Assembly (NCBI RefSeq): GCF_008831285.2
Contig: NC_045146.1
Coordinates: forward strand, 9,250,972-9,314,971
DNA length: 64,000 nucleotides
Source: Nymphaea colorata
Lineage: Eukaryota > Streptophyta > Magnoliopsida > Nymphaeales > Nymphaeaceae
Direction: 5' to 3'
The position numbers and the translations under genes are program-made. Below are positions 12,262 to 22,644 of this stretch, in pieces. Position 1 is the stretch's first letter; each line of letters starts with the position of its first letter. The notes below the pieces were generated by a model that saw only the letters and a program-made list of their open reading frames with translations, searched no databases and was not told the DNA's origin.

Positions 12262-12310
12262 TCAAATTTGCAGATATAATGGCAGAAGTTACTGTACAAG
12301 AACAAAAATA
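12262..12310 (-). pseudogene. Copia-A gag N-terminus
   Basis: Minus strand: TSAIISANLS is read up to the TSD, and the other side of the insertion continues TIPELNGSNFN in the same frame. This matches the N-terminal LNGSNF block of plant copia gag. Just upstream the minus strand has a polypyrimidine run ending TTCTTGTACAG, which looks like a splice acceptor. A spliced leader is therefore possible. Confidence 0.75.
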
Positions 12311-13009
12311 TAAAAACATGCTCACAATCAATACATGTATAAAGATGAAATAACAAATATAAATAAATTTAAGTACAATGGCTTAAATCGCATCACAAGG
12401 TACCGGTGCAACATTAATATCTAATCTTTGAATTGAAATATTAACTGCAAGTGGTATTCTTGGTCAACAATAAATATAAATAATTAGCCTTATCAAATAA
12501 CGAGTCTGTCTTTGAATTGACTTACTATTCACATGGAAACCTGTAAATTATCACATATTCATTGTCTTGTATACTTATACCTGACCAAGCAACAATCCTC
12601 CTTTGGGTTGATCATTACCTGCATGAATTAAGTATACTATCATCTAATATTTGAAACAGGTAAAAATTCATACAACAGAGGTCACTTTGGCAACATAAAG
12701 TATAAATCTACTCATTTCGAATAATATATATAACCAAAGATCAAACTCATAGTCCAAATATTCATTTAAGATACACCCATAATTTTAATAACATGCAAAA
12801 CATGATACATATACTAAAATTTACACATAAAATTGTCTTACATTTAATCTAAAACCAAATGATTCAATGAAATATGCCCAAAAGAGTCCAACATTTTATA
12901 AACATGTACCATAATTGTCCATAAGTGGGTCAAGAACCACTGAATTGGCCTTAAAATGGCATGTATCATTTTTAAACTACAATTAAAACACCCACATGGT
13001 CCTAAATAG

Positions 13010-13270
13010 GGCTGAACCGGTTTAAAAATTAGACGAACTGGCCAAAAATAGACCGAATTGGTTGTGAAACCCACTGAACTGGTTGGGAAATTGCAAAAAT
13101 TGGTTCTAAAACTGAATGAACCGGTCTGAAAAGCCCTGAATTGATCTGCCAGTCTTAAAAGGGTCTCAATCGGTAAGAACCGTTTTAAAATTGGACTAAA
13201 TCAGTTTAGAAAAGTACGAACCGGTTTTGAATGGAGTTGAATCGTTCCTAAACTTAATGAACTGGTTTGA
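13010..13270. repeat. GAACCGGTTT-type short interspersed units
   Basis: The motif GAACCGGTTTNAAAA or close variants (GAACTGGTT, GAATTGGTT, GAACCGTTTT) recurs every 20-35 bases about ten times. The core ACCGGT is palindromic. The spacing is irregular, so this is an old decayed minisatellite. Confidence 0.7.
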
Positions 13271-13304
13271 TTCTCTTCAGAATCCGTTAAAAAAAACTGC
13301 TTTT

Positions 13305-13665
13305 CAAAGTTTAAACCGTATGAATACGGGTCGGGTCCGACATGACCCGATCCGGATTCGAAAGAACCGTATTTTCAAAATGTAAACCGTATGGATAGGG
13401 GTCGGGTCCAACATGTCCCGACCTGGATCCGAAAGAACCGTATTTTCAAAATTTAAACCATATAGATACGGGTCGGGTCCGACATGGCCTGACCCGGATC
13501 CGAAATTCTTACCGCAAAAATTTAAACTGGATGGATACGGGTCGGGTTCGATAGGACCCGACCCGGATCCGAAGTCCTTACCGCAAGCGGTCTCAGGCGG
13601 GCGGCATTTTTTTTTTTTAATTCTTATGGATCCGGGTCGGGTCTGTCATGACTCGACCTGGGTCC
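13305..13665. repeat. ~70 bp tandem units with palindromic GGGTCGGGTC core
   Basis: Four clear units, plus a fifth separated by a T run, of the form AAACCGTATGGATACGGGTC, then GGGTCCGACATGACCCGACC, then a CGGATCCGAA block. Unit starts lie near 13308, 13377, 13447 and 13516. In each unit CGGGTCGGGTC pairs with GACCCGACCCG across a short loop, so every unit can form a hairpin. Confidence 0.85.
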
Positions 13666-14470
13666 GACCGCCTGCCTACTGCACGAGCGGTTTTCGGCAG
13701 TGGAATCGCCGCTCGATTTGCCAAACACCGAACGGCAGATCGAGCGACAGAAACCCCTCCGGCACAGTGTGGGTGGGCACCGGCGGGTCGCACGGCCTCG
13801 TCCGGCGACTGCAAACTCGCCGGATGTGGCCGTGCGAAGGTGGGCAAAGTTCCTTTTCTCCTGCTCCTTCAGAAAAGGCGAACAAACTGGCTATCTCCTC
13901 CTGCCCTTCCCGCCACATGACCGGCCATCGTCCCTCCCTTTCCCTCCTTTTTTGTGGCTGCAATGGAAGCCCGACGGCTTCCATCGTCCACGTGGTGTTC
14001 GCCTCATGGTGGGTGCCGGTGGGTGACTTCACAACGGCCAGTCATCTCCCAAACGGCCGGCCGTCGCCCGGTGGACGGTGGAAGTCGGTCGTTCCCTTTC
14101 CCTTCCTTCTTTCTACTACTGCAACGGAAGCCCGACGGCTTCCATCGCCCTAACAGCCGGTGTTGCCCCTCCATCATTACTTTGCCACGAACGTCACCGG
14201 AGGAGGAGGAGGCAACGCTTCTCCATAGAGAGGCAAGAAAGGGGCAGGGGAGAAGTCGACACTGCCCGTCGCTCCTTCCCCACCTTCCTCTCTAGCTTGC
14301 CATGGCGTGCAGTAGAGAATGGGAAAGGGGCTTCGATTGATCCCTATGGCTGCCATACGATAGAGAGAAAGAAGGCCCAAACCATGGAGCAAACGCACAA
14401 ATTCATCCAAAAATTGTGCGGATGCAACAACAATTAACCCAAAAATTTCAATGATTCAACAATGAATATA

Positions 14471-14483
14471 GGCTCTGATACCA
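14471..14483 (-). other. Copia-A primer binding site (initiator tRNA-Met)
   Basis: The minus strand reads TGGTATCAGAGCC, the standard plant copia PBS complementary to the 3' end of initiator tRNA-Met. It lies five bases internal to the LTR end. Confidence 0.93.
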
Positions 14484-14488
14484 ATTGA

Positions 14489-14976
14489 TGAGAGATTTCC
14501 TCAAGCATACACAAAAACGAATATGCCCTAAAACAAGATCTTGTTCATGCTAAATCATTGAATCAATACTTTAACTATAGCGAAAGCATACTGAATCCAT
14601 TTGAACAACTGGATGGTAGATCGTAGTGGGATCTTTCGGGTTCTGTGTGGAGCACATGCGGTTTCTCTCAGATGGGGAAGAGACAATCCTAAAAAGCAAT
14701 GTTTTAAGCAACCGTGCACGACCCCAAGAACCACTACCCTTTTATATTATGAGCAATAACAGATTCTACTCATCAAAAAATCTATAATTGCGTATAGTTA
14801 TCTATACATTATAAAATACCCCATACCGTATTAAATGGCGTGATATCCCAAAACGTAATCACTTAATCAGATATTTACATTAAGATAATCATAATGTCTG
14901 AAATTCCTCATTGACATATGTCAGCCCACTAAATGATCCTTACAGTTAAATCATAATCAAACATGTTACTCTCACA
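14489..14976 (-). repeat. Copia-A 5' LTR (488 bp)
   Basis: On the minus strand it begins TGTGAGAGTAAC and ends AAATCTCTCA, so the ends TGTGAGAG and CTCTCA are inverted. A TATA-like ATATAAAAGGG occurs at about 14737-14747 on the minus strand. The inner end abuts the PBS. The partner LTR is beyond position 1, so divergence cannot be judged here. The next five bases (14977-14981, AGTGT) should be the TSD. Confidence 0.85.
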
Positions 14977-15810
14977 AGTGTTAAAGCCCGTGGAGCGGAT
15001 CTTGCCCATCTGCGATTGATACCTCACCAAGATTGGCTCTAATAATGATCAGTCCCGCCTGAAGGATGACGTTGGGGTTCAATCAATTGTCGGCTTAATT
15101 TCGTTTTCCCTTTCGATATTGGCAACGCTGTAGCATTTGTAGCCACAACTTTTTTCTTTTCTGATGTCTCAGGGAGGAAAAACAAAAAGAAACTTCGAAT
15201 TTAAAATGCTCTTTTTCTTCAACAGCTCAAGCCCTTTAAAATGAGCCACCAAAAATCTCGACCTATTTCAGCCTTACGAATCTGAGCTTATGGGTTTTCA
15301 CGTGTTCGTAACCTAGCTAGCTCTTGATTTTAGCCAATAGTGGACGCTATGAAAGTGAATCATGGACCACTACATATATTCTCCATTAATACACTCTGTC
15401 CATTGCATTTACATAGTGCTGGAAGAATGGCCTTAGAATCCAACAAGGGCTCCTTCACCTCCTAGGTATGATATGACTGCAACTTGGAGCAACTGAAATT
15501 TTCATCACTCCGCTGCCAATTTTTGAAAAAAATAGGAGTTGACGTCTGTCAAAAAGTTTCAATATTTTTATTTACGCATGGCTGTTGGGGCCTCCCTAAA
15601 AATGAAATGTTGGCTCTGCCACTGCGGATGTGTCCTTTTGCGTAATCTCATACACAACGTTGGACCTCAATTATTTTCAATGAGGTTAAATATTGTTATC
15701 ATATATATATATATATAATCAACGAGTGAAATTTAAACTACCTTATACATGTGAAGGCTAAATACTGCAAGTGGAACTACGCAGGGAGCTGTGTGGGCTC
15801 CACCGCCCAC

Positions 15811-15981
15811 ATCAGCCATTTAAAAATTTTATATGGATTGAAGTTAGACCAAGTTCAGCTACTTGTGGCGCCCACACCAGATCGGGGTCAACTGATTCAG
15901 CCTGCCCTTCAAAAATTTTATTGGAATTAAAGGTGGACGTAAGTACACCCACTTGTGGTGCTCACACTAGATCCGGGTGGT
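15811..15981. repeat. ~89 bp imperfect direct repeat followed by an A-rich tail
   Basis: AAAAATTTTA at 15822 and 15911, then CTACTTGTGG or CCACTTGTGG, and finally CACACCAGATCGGG or CACACTAGATCCGG, define two units 89 bases apart. An A-rich AAAAAAG run follows at 16005-16035. A retroposed origin is possible but not shown. Confidence 0.65.
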
Positions 15982-16912
15982 CACTCTAGTGCCTCGCCCC
16001 CGCTCAAAAAAAAGAAAAAAGAAAAAAGAAAAAAGATCAGTGTACAAAACTAGCTGCACTAGATTCTGCGTATCTTTTTTAATTTCGGCACATATGTGGT
16101 AATTCCCTCCTCTCGATCCACTTTTCTGTTTCCCACTGTCTTGATATCAAACTTAGTAATTTAAGATTACAAGCCTTGGCATTGCTTCCGTGTCACGCGT
16201 CGCCTTCCATATCCTTTTTCATTTTACCGTTTTATGGACGGGGCCCGGGAACTGCACCTCACAGCACAAAAATTATCGATCGGGACGGGGAGCACTTGGA
16301 GATAATTGGCATTTGCAAGTGGGTTCAGATGTCCCAGACTCATCTCTTTCTTGTTGTTTCCATTCAGAGAGAGAGAGAAAGGGAGAATCCAAAGGGAAAG
16401 CAAAGGCCAGCAGCAAATGAGGCAATACGGAAGAGGTCAGACGCATGGGACACGAAAGGAGGTCCACTAAATCTGTCCCCTTCCTTTGTCAAAATTAATG
16501 CGACGGAAAGCGGCTTCTCATGGCCAATTAATAGGATAGTCACTTAGCTTTTCTATAACACGAAGAGGGAGGGAGAGATAGAGAGAGAAAAGGTTCAATA
16601 TCACCCGAAGGGGTTAACCAGATTGATGAGGTGAACAATAATGGCCTTTTTTGAGGTTACCGTCCTTCCAGGTGAAACAAAATAAAAAAATAAAGGCAAA
16701 GCAGAAAGGCGGTTGAGACTTGGATATGGTGAGCTTTTCCACGGTTGATCTTCCACGGGCATCACGTTTTACATCCAGCTCGGGTGATGATGCCGTCGGC
16801 AAGGTTGGGCTCTTCTCCCCTTCCAGCTGAAAGTACCAAGTTACCACTATTGTTTCCAACAACACAACACCCCTTTGGTGATTTCATGAACGGCCGAAAG
16901 CAAGCCCAGGAA

Positions 16913-17086
16913 GACCTCTTTAGTGTGTAGGACAGAACAGAAGACCTCCTGCTGTGCAGCACAAGCTCGGAATTTAGCATTCACACTTGCTTCTTATACG
17001 ACCTCTTTAGTGTGTAGGACAGAACAGAAGACCTCCTGCTGTGCAGCACAAGCTCGGAATTTAGCATTCACACTTGCTTCTTATAC
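16913..17086. repeat. Perfect 87-bp tandem duplication
   Basis: 16913-16999 and 17000-17086 are identical base for base, each starting GACCTCTTTAGTGTGTAGGA and ending CTTGCTTCTTATAC. The period is a multiple of three, so one plus-strand frame stays open through both copies; that alone is not evidence of coding. It lies about 600 bp past the EIL stop codon. Confidence 0.97.
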
Positions 17087-17439
17087 CCCTTTATCCTGCA
17101 CCTAATGGATGTAGCGTTTCTCACCAAACACAACCAACTTGAACATATGATCCTCAGCAACAACACTGTAACAGTGTGGTTAACCTCTTAGCAGTACAAA
17201 CTGAATACCGTATCACGTGTTCGGCCGCCACCCCTCACATGAGAATAAGAATCATAAAGCATTACGTAGTTAACCATAACACAGAGAGAGAAAGAGAGAG
17301 AAGCTAAACACAGGATTTATCTGACCAGAATACAGGTATAGCACATCTTTTACTTATATATTATCCAAGAAAATTACTTCAAAGCAGAACATATTGGAGA
17401 GAAGGTTTACACGACAGCTACAAGGGGCAGACTACCCTT

Positions 17440-17696
17440 TGTTTCTAATAATCAATCTTCTTACCTTTAATTTTCCGGGACAAACATACAACTTACGGAA
17501 CAGCTAAATCTGAGATAACGAGTTTGCAATCGGAGCATCCTTCTTCTATGAAAAACTATGGCATGTTTACTTTCTTGATCACGTATACTGGTCAAGAATC
17601 TCAACCCGGTTGAGACAGTAACACTGCAACAATGGAAAGGCACTTCTGTAACAACAAAGGTTCACCGTTGGGGAGCACGGTGAAAAGTTCAATTGG
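17440..17696 (-). other. Probable EIL 3' untranslated region
   Basis: Sequence after the stop codon on the minus strand, without coding signal. No canonical AATAAA was seen close by, so the end is approximate. In Arabidopsis the EIN3-binding F-box mRNAs, rather than EIN3, carry the known U-rich 3' UTR control; nothing comparable is evident here. Confidence 0.45.
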
Positions 17697-19535
17697 TCAA
17701 GCAAACCAGAGAGACGACTCCAGCTTTTGCATCTCCGGCCCCCGTGGAAAGGAGTCGGAATAGTCCATGGGTATAAAGGATGCTCCAAACTTGAAACCAG
17801 AGCTCATGTCATGGGGAAATTCGTCAAAGGCCTGGTCCAACATCTTGCACTGATCTAATTGGAGATCATCTCGGAGGAGGAGATTCATGCCAGAGTTATG
17901 GGCGCCAAAGTCACTTCCTTCAAAGGTACTGTTGCTTTCATGTCCTCCAGTCTGAGTATTACTAGTCTGTGGAAGGTCAAGAAGGTTCTTATCATCGGCA
18001 GGAGCCAGGCTTATTTGGTTCTTGCTCTGCTGCTCATACATAGCGAAGAGATGGTTGATCGATTTCTGTCCGTCCACCGGAATTCCCAGGCCGGAGAGAG
18101 GCACGGGATTGGAATTAACAACCATATTCTGGGGAGTTCGTTGCAGCATAGGAGGAGGAGGAGGAGCTAGCAAATTGGCATCCTTGCTCGGCACATAAGC
18201 AGTTCTGCTTACAGTAACAGCCGGCGGGTTCGGCTGCTGCATCCCATGCAGAGTGACCCCCTGAGGGAAACTCCCCGAGTAAAGGCAGTTAGATACCTGG
18301 TTGTTCCTCGCGCTTTTGTGCAGGAAGCCGATCCCATGATCGCGTTGGAGGCGCTCGATGCTGTCACAGGTGAAGACCTTCTGGTCCAGCATCAGATGCT
18401 CGACTGGAAGCTTCCTCTTCCGCGTGCAGTCGGGAGGAGTTTCTGCCTTGATCGATTGAAGCTGGAACCTCTCTCCTGCGATCGACCCCAGGCTGAAGAC
18501 ATCAGGCTTACGCTCCTGGATCTGCATGTCACCGTCGTCCTCATAGCCATCAACATCATACTCGTTGCTTAATCCACTGAAAGCAAGCATCCCGCTTCCG
18601 CTCAGGGACGCCATGGGAAGGCTGGCGTCCGGGTTCATCTGGCGGGCGATAATCTCCTCCTGGTTTACCACAGCCGACCACGTCGAACTTTCCTTTGCTG
18701 TCATCTTGTCCTGCAGGCATTTCGACTGCCGAACAAGCCTCCGGATCTTGTCCATATCCGGAGAGATGTGCTTTATCACAGCAGTGAGCACACCAACCTT
18801 CCATGCCTTCTTGAGGTCGTGAGGCTTCTTGTAAGGGGGAGGACCCTGGTCCTTCCGCAGCCCCAACTGAGGCCACCAATCCTCCTTGCCGGTCGGCCAC
18901 CACGGTGGAGCTAAACCTTTCTCCAGCGGGAACCGCCTCTGAGGCGGTTCGCAGTGCTGCATAAGGGCAGACAACAGAGACCCCAGCGTGGTGTCCTGTA
19001 GCTCCTGAAGAGTCTGAGGTGTAGAGACCATGGCCGGGCTTTCCTCGTCGGTTCCGGGAATAGCGTTCTCCGCCTGATACTTGGCAATCGCAGCAGGGCC
19101 ATTCCGGTCGAACCGGACCTTCTCCTTCCACCAGGCGCGCAGATTATCAGAGGCGCCGCTGACGGGTTTTCCCTTCTCGGGGATGATTCCGTAGACGAAT
19201 CCCTGTGCCTTGCAGACCTCCATCATCTTAAGCATGTACTTGAGGATCCCGTCCTGCGCCCTGGACATCTTCTTCCGCCGTGCCTGCTCCTGCGACTGCC
19301 TCTGCTTGGCGATGTCTCCGTTCTCCTTGGCCTTATTCTGCTCCTTCAGCCGCCTCAACCGGATTCGGTCCCTCCACATCCTCCGCTCAAGCTCATCGAC
19401 ATCAATCTCCTCCTCACTCTCGTCGTCATCCTGCAGCACCTGTTCTTCGTGCCCAATTGCTTGGTCGCACTCCGAAGGCTGGAGTGGCAGAGGAAGGAGA
19501 TCGAAGCTCCCTCCAAAACCTATATCTTCGTACAT
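17697..19535 (-). CDS. EIL: EIN3/EIL-family ethylene-response transcription factor, 612 aa, intact
   Basis: EIN3-like nuclear regulator that binds promoters such as ERF genes when ethylene signalling stabilises it. Seen in order: acidic N-terminus with [18 protein letters not shown] (37-53), first basic region [17 protein letters not shown] (52-68), second basic region [20 protein letters not shown] (86-105) followed by [18 protein letters not shown] (112-129), the tryptophan-rich [15 protein letters not shown] block (211-225), and the basic [15 protein letters not shown] motif (236-250), which is near-invariant in EIN3. A Pro-rich stretch (LAPPPPPML) follows in the variable C-terminal half. 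The single uninterrupted coding exon and ~600-residue length fit the family. The start is set by the acceptor 17 nt upstream and by the conserved N-terminus. It is GC-richer than its surroundings. The exact orthologue (EIN3 or EIL1-5) is not resolved. Confidence 0.97.
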   Translation of the reverse strand: MYEDIGFGGSFDLLPLPLQPSECDQAIGHEEQVLQDDDESEEEIDVDELERRMWRDRIRLRRLKEQNKAKENGDIAKQRQSQEQARRKKMSRAQDGILKYMLKMMEVCKAQGFVYGIIPEKGKPVSGASDNLRAWWKEKVRFDRNGPAAIAKYQAENAIPGTDEESPAMVSTPQTLQELQDTTLGSLLSALMQHCEPPQRRFPLEKGLAPPWWPTGKEDWWPQLGLRKDQGPPPYKKPHDLKKAWKVGVLTAVIKHISPDMDKIRRLVRQSKCLQDKMTAKESSTWSAVVNQEEIIARQMNPDASLPMASLSGSGMLAFSGLSNEYDVDGYEDDGDMQIQERKPDVFSLGSIAGERFQLQSIKAETPPDCTRKRKLPVEHLMLDQKVFTCDSIERLQRDHGIGFLHKSARNNQVSNCLYSGSFPQGVTLHGMQQPNPPAVTVSRTAYVPSKDANLLAPPPPPMLQRTPQNMVVNSNPVPLSGLGIPVDGQKSINHLFAMYEQQSKNQISLAPADDKNLLDLPQTSNTQTGGHESNSTFEGSDFGAHNSGMNLLLRDDLQLDQCKMLDQAFDEFPHDMSSGFKFGASFIPMDYSDSFPRGPEMQKLESSLWFA

Positions 19536-19552
19536 ACCCGTGGAGTTTTCAC

Positions 19553-19826
19553 CTGAACCAATTCAAAAGACCACAACTTACAAAACACAGGAAACCAGCT
19601 GCCTTCATGACCCAAATAACTAACAATTCGGGAAACAAAGAACCGATTGCAGAAACAACGAACCTGGACAAAGAAGCATGACGGAATCGAAGAAGACGAG
19701 GAGAAGGAGGAGAAGGGAGAGGAGCCTCCGTCTCAGGCACGACAGAGAAAGCCAAACAGCAGGGCAGAACTACGACGGCTCGAAATTCCCCTGCATCCAT
19801 ATGTTGAAGAAGGAAAAGGCGTCAGC

Positions 19827-19859
<33 letters not shown>

Positions 19860-20149
19860 GGAGAGAGAGAGAGAGAGTGGCACAAACGAATCCTCAACCT
19901 CGAAAACCTAGGGGCCGTCCAGTTAACAGGAGATAATGAAACAGCAGGGTATAAAAGCATGGAATCGAATCGCCGGAGAACTGGATAATAAGTCGGAGAA
20001 GGTAGTTACGCAGAGTGACAAGACGAGGAAATAAACACTAAAGAAAAAAGTATCCCACCAGAAAACCATAAATGGGACCGGAAAAATAGGAACCTAGTTC
20101 TGCAATGTTCCACACCAGAAACGGCGGTAGCTGGATCTCGGGAACATAC
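19553..20149 (-). other. Predicted intron in the EIL 5' untranslated region
   Basis: On the minus strand a good donor (CTCTTAG then GTATGTTCC) starts at 20149, and an acceptor (ATTGGTTCAG then GTGAAAAC) ends at 19553, leaving 17 leader bases before the ATG. Leader introns are known in EIN3/EIL genes. The intron contains a (GA)n run on the plus strand at 19826-19877, CT on the transcript strand. RNA evidence would fix the sites. Confidence 0.6.
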
Positions 20150-20620
20150 CTAAGAGAACAGGCTTTCCAAAGATCACAATCTTTACATAGAGAGACTCTC
20201 CTTTTCTTCAACGCCCCAACTAAATAAGCACCGAAAAACTATGAAAAACAATCCGATCAACGGCACAAAGCCAGTGCGGATCGTAAAAGAGGCGAAGCAA
20301 AAAATCTCCGTCTTCAGCACCGCAGACAAAACAAACGGACGGTAAACAGCAAAATCGCAGACAATTAAGCCACTTGGAGGCCAGAAAGCACGACGGCGTC
20401 CCTAACAAAGCCTCGAGAGATAGGAGCTCCAGAAAGACTCGCCAGAGAAAGTCCCTGTGCCGTTTCACCTTCAAGTCTCTCAGTCGTCGTCGTTTTCACC
20501 CTCAAGCCCTTCAGCTTCACAAGCCCTGCAATGTCGAGAGAGAGAGAGAGAGAGAGATAGAGGGAAGTGGCAACAGCAACAACAAAAGCAACAAGAAGGG
20601 TTTTTTTTTTTTTTTTTTTT
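20150..20620 (-). promoter_or_regulatory. EIL leader exon and proximal promoter, CT-rich
   Basis: Upstream of the leader-intron donor the minus strand is CT-rich, including (CT)n at 20536-20556 and an A run from the 20602-20620 T tract. CT-microsatellites near transcription starts are common in plants. No convincing TATA box could be placed, so the start of transcription is unknown. Overlapping ORFs of 60-118 codons here are low complexity. Confidence 0.45.
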
Positions 20621-20639
20621 CCTGCTCTTTTCAATCCTT

Positions 20640-21941
20640 TCCACCAGTAATAGAGGACGGGAGGGAGACGAAAGAACGCGGTCCACACGGGGTAAACCAC
20701 GTCTCATCTGACAGACTTAACCACGGTTAGCCCTCTCGTTCTCTCTCCCTCCCTTGTCGTTATTTCGTCGGACTAAGTTCTCGACATTTATGGGAGGGAG
20801 CTAAATTTAAACTTTTAAGTTTCATATTCTTAAAATTAACGTTCACGTATTCTTATCTTTAAAAGAAACGTACTCGAATTCATTCATGCTGCTGACGCCT
20901 TCTTAAGTATCTTTACTTCCTCGTTTTTTTCTTATTAATTTTTAGTTTTACAAGAAATCGTGGCGTATATACTAAATTGAATTTATTTTTTCGATTTTCT
21001 AGTTTAGGAAAAGAAATATAAAAAATAACAGAAAATCATTTTTGATGACAATAAGGCAAAATGAAAACTGATAATAAGTAGTGGCGGCACCACAGCATTT
21101 GGCTGAGATTTATACACCAGTGTTGTAATTGGTTGAAATGGTACCTCAAACTATATGTTATTGAAATTGGCTTCGATCACTCCATGCTAATGGATTCCGT
21201 GGCGAATCAGTTTAACCAACTCACCAGGTCGTATTTATTTTTTAAATATTTTTAAATGTTCTCACTAATTTTTCATTGGTAGATAATTTCTTTCTTATTG
21301 TTTACAAAAATATATATATAATATTTTTTTTTTTCTTTCAACCCATAGCCGTTTCGTGGTTGAACGAGCGGTCGATTCACTGGATGCGGATCAATTAGGC
21401 GGAGTCAGCGACTCAGCGCTCTTACATAGCATGCATTCCGTCTTCTTCTACGTTTCTCTTTCATATTTTCTTCATTTTATTATTACCTGTCCTTGTTTTC
21501 CTTTTCCCTCTTCGCCATCTTTTGGGAGACTAGCTTCCTCTTAGGGACTGATAGTTGTGTTTTTAATGTTCAGCATTTCCGACAAAGCTGTTTATATATA
21601 AAACTGATTGATTCCCTGATGGTCATGATGTGATATCTCGCCCCCAGAGTTCCAACTCAAAACACCCTCTTTTCCCACTTCTTTGTTATACCGTCTTGGT
21701 CCCCTTGCCACAAGTCGATGGCATTTGCTAACACGAATGTCCGTGTTCTCAACTTTCTCCCCTGTTACCAAATGCCCTTCTATTCTACGTCCTCTTGGCT
21801 TGCCATCCTTAACTGCAAAGCTGCAGGTTATTCTTGGGCAAGATGGAAACCAAATCTTATGCATTACTCTTTCCATGAAAAGGTCGTGCATGGGGGTAAT
21901 TGTGGGGCCCATAAAATTTCACTTTCCATTTTGCCTTCGTA
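20640..21941. other. Intergenic, upstream of EIL
   Basis: AT-rich with T runs (21327-21336) and no recognisable gene. A 106-codon minus-strand open frame at 21592-21912 matches no family I know. Confidence 0.5.
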
Positions 21942-22644
21942 TAGGGCTGAACAACTAGTTGAGCTAGATCAAGCTTAACTCGAACTTGGCTTCTTTATAA
22001 ATGAATCTAGCTCGAGTTCAAATATATTTTTGAAATGTTAAATGAGTCGAGTTCGATTGTAAGAACTCAACTCCTTTAAACTAGACTCATTTTGATTACA
22101 CAATAATATTTAATTATAATGAAAAAAACCTATAAAAAAGAGGTTTTTACTAATGAGAGAAAAAAGTCAATAAAAATAAGCAAAACACCATTATTGTCTT
22201 TAGTAATGTTTTATCATGAACGCCGGTGAAAATAGTATCAGTGATACTGTTACTGGCATTTCAACAATATGTCAGTAAAAATTAGCCTTTCATTGACATT
22301 TTCCACAATACGTCAATAAAGATTAACCTTTTACTGACGTGAAAGAACTCATCACTAAAAACTCTAAAAGTTTTTTTGACAGAAGGCTTTCGTCAGTAAA
22401 AATGTTTTTCACTGACTTGGAAATGAGACATGCTTAACATAAATGAGTTAAACGAGTAGCAAGTATACAAGTTAAACAAGTTAAAAGAAATGAAACATGC
22501 TTAACATAAATGAGTTAAAGGACTTGAGTTCGAGCACAATGTTGTATCGTATAGTCTAGCTCGACTTGAGTTCGAGTCATGTTTGAGCTCGACTTTTCTG
22601 AGTCGAGTTGAGCTTGAGCTGCTCAACTCAACTCCTGTGCCCTA
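21942..22644. mobile_element. Non-autonomous hAT-like TIR element (703 bp)
   Basis: The left end TAGGGCTGAACAACTAGTTG and the reverse complement of the right end (TAGGGCACAGGAGTTGAG) form degenerate TIRs rich in GAGTTGAGCT and CGAGTTCGAG repeats, as in many plant hAT MITEs. The flanks CCTTCGTA and CCTTTGAC agree at five of eight positions, a possible decayed 8-bp TSD. The interior (22190-22430) has a different repeat, GTCAGTAAAA on both strands. No transposase is encoded. Confidence 0.6.

Larger units (their letters stand above)
12311..14470 (-). other. Long Copia-A 5' leader with minisatellites
   Basis: About 2.2 kb separate the PBS from the gag start, much more than the usual one or two hundred bases. 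The part next to gag (12311-12990) is AT-rich without coding signal. 13010-13270 holds short degenerate GAACCGGTTT units. 13305-13665 holds ~70 bp palindromic units. 13670-14400 is GC-rich with a repeated GAAGCCCGACGGCTTCCATC block (13967 and 14126). Open frames here on both strands overlap and match no family I know. A captured gene piece or an expanded leader are both possible. Confidence 0.6.
1..14976 (-). mobile_element. Copia-A: Ty1/copia LTR retrotransposon, split and 3'-truncated by the window edge
   Basis: Read on the minus strand, the order is 5' LTR (14489-14976), tRNA-Met primer binding site (14471-14483), a long leader, gag start (near 12262-12310), then, after a foreign 9.6 kb insertion at 2699-12256, zinc knuckle, protease, GAG-pre-integrase, integrase and reverse transcriptase, which runs off at position 1. 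This is the standard Ty1/copia order, with integrase before RT. All domains carry stops and frameshifts, so the copy is dead. Most of gag between its first ~20 codons and the zinc knuckle is missing. RNase H and the 3' LTR lie outside the window. Family assignment is firm; the clade was not determined. Confidence 0.9.
14977..17440. other. Intergenic flank between Copia-A and the EIL gene
   Basis: No recognisable gene. It holds an ~89 bp imperfect direct repeat (15811-15981), an (AAAAAAG)n run (16005-16035), short GA runs (16368-16380 and 16565-16590), and the exact 87-bp tandem duplication at 16913-17086. Open frames of 60-120 codons at 16176-16550 and 16614-16980 contain simple-sequence segments and match nothing known to me. 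Confidence 0.6.

Noticed and set aside
13413-14437. ORFs of 76-246 codons in all frames
   Set aside because: GC-rich tandem repeats suppress stops; the frames overlap each other on both strands and none shows a family motif.
16923-17105. Repeat protein with a 29-residue period
   Set aside because: It is only the 87-bp DNA duplication read in one frame; no start context, length or homologue supports it.
17859-19131. Plus-strand and alternative minus-strand ORFs over the EIL gene
   Set aside because: Shadows of the conserved EIL reading frame.
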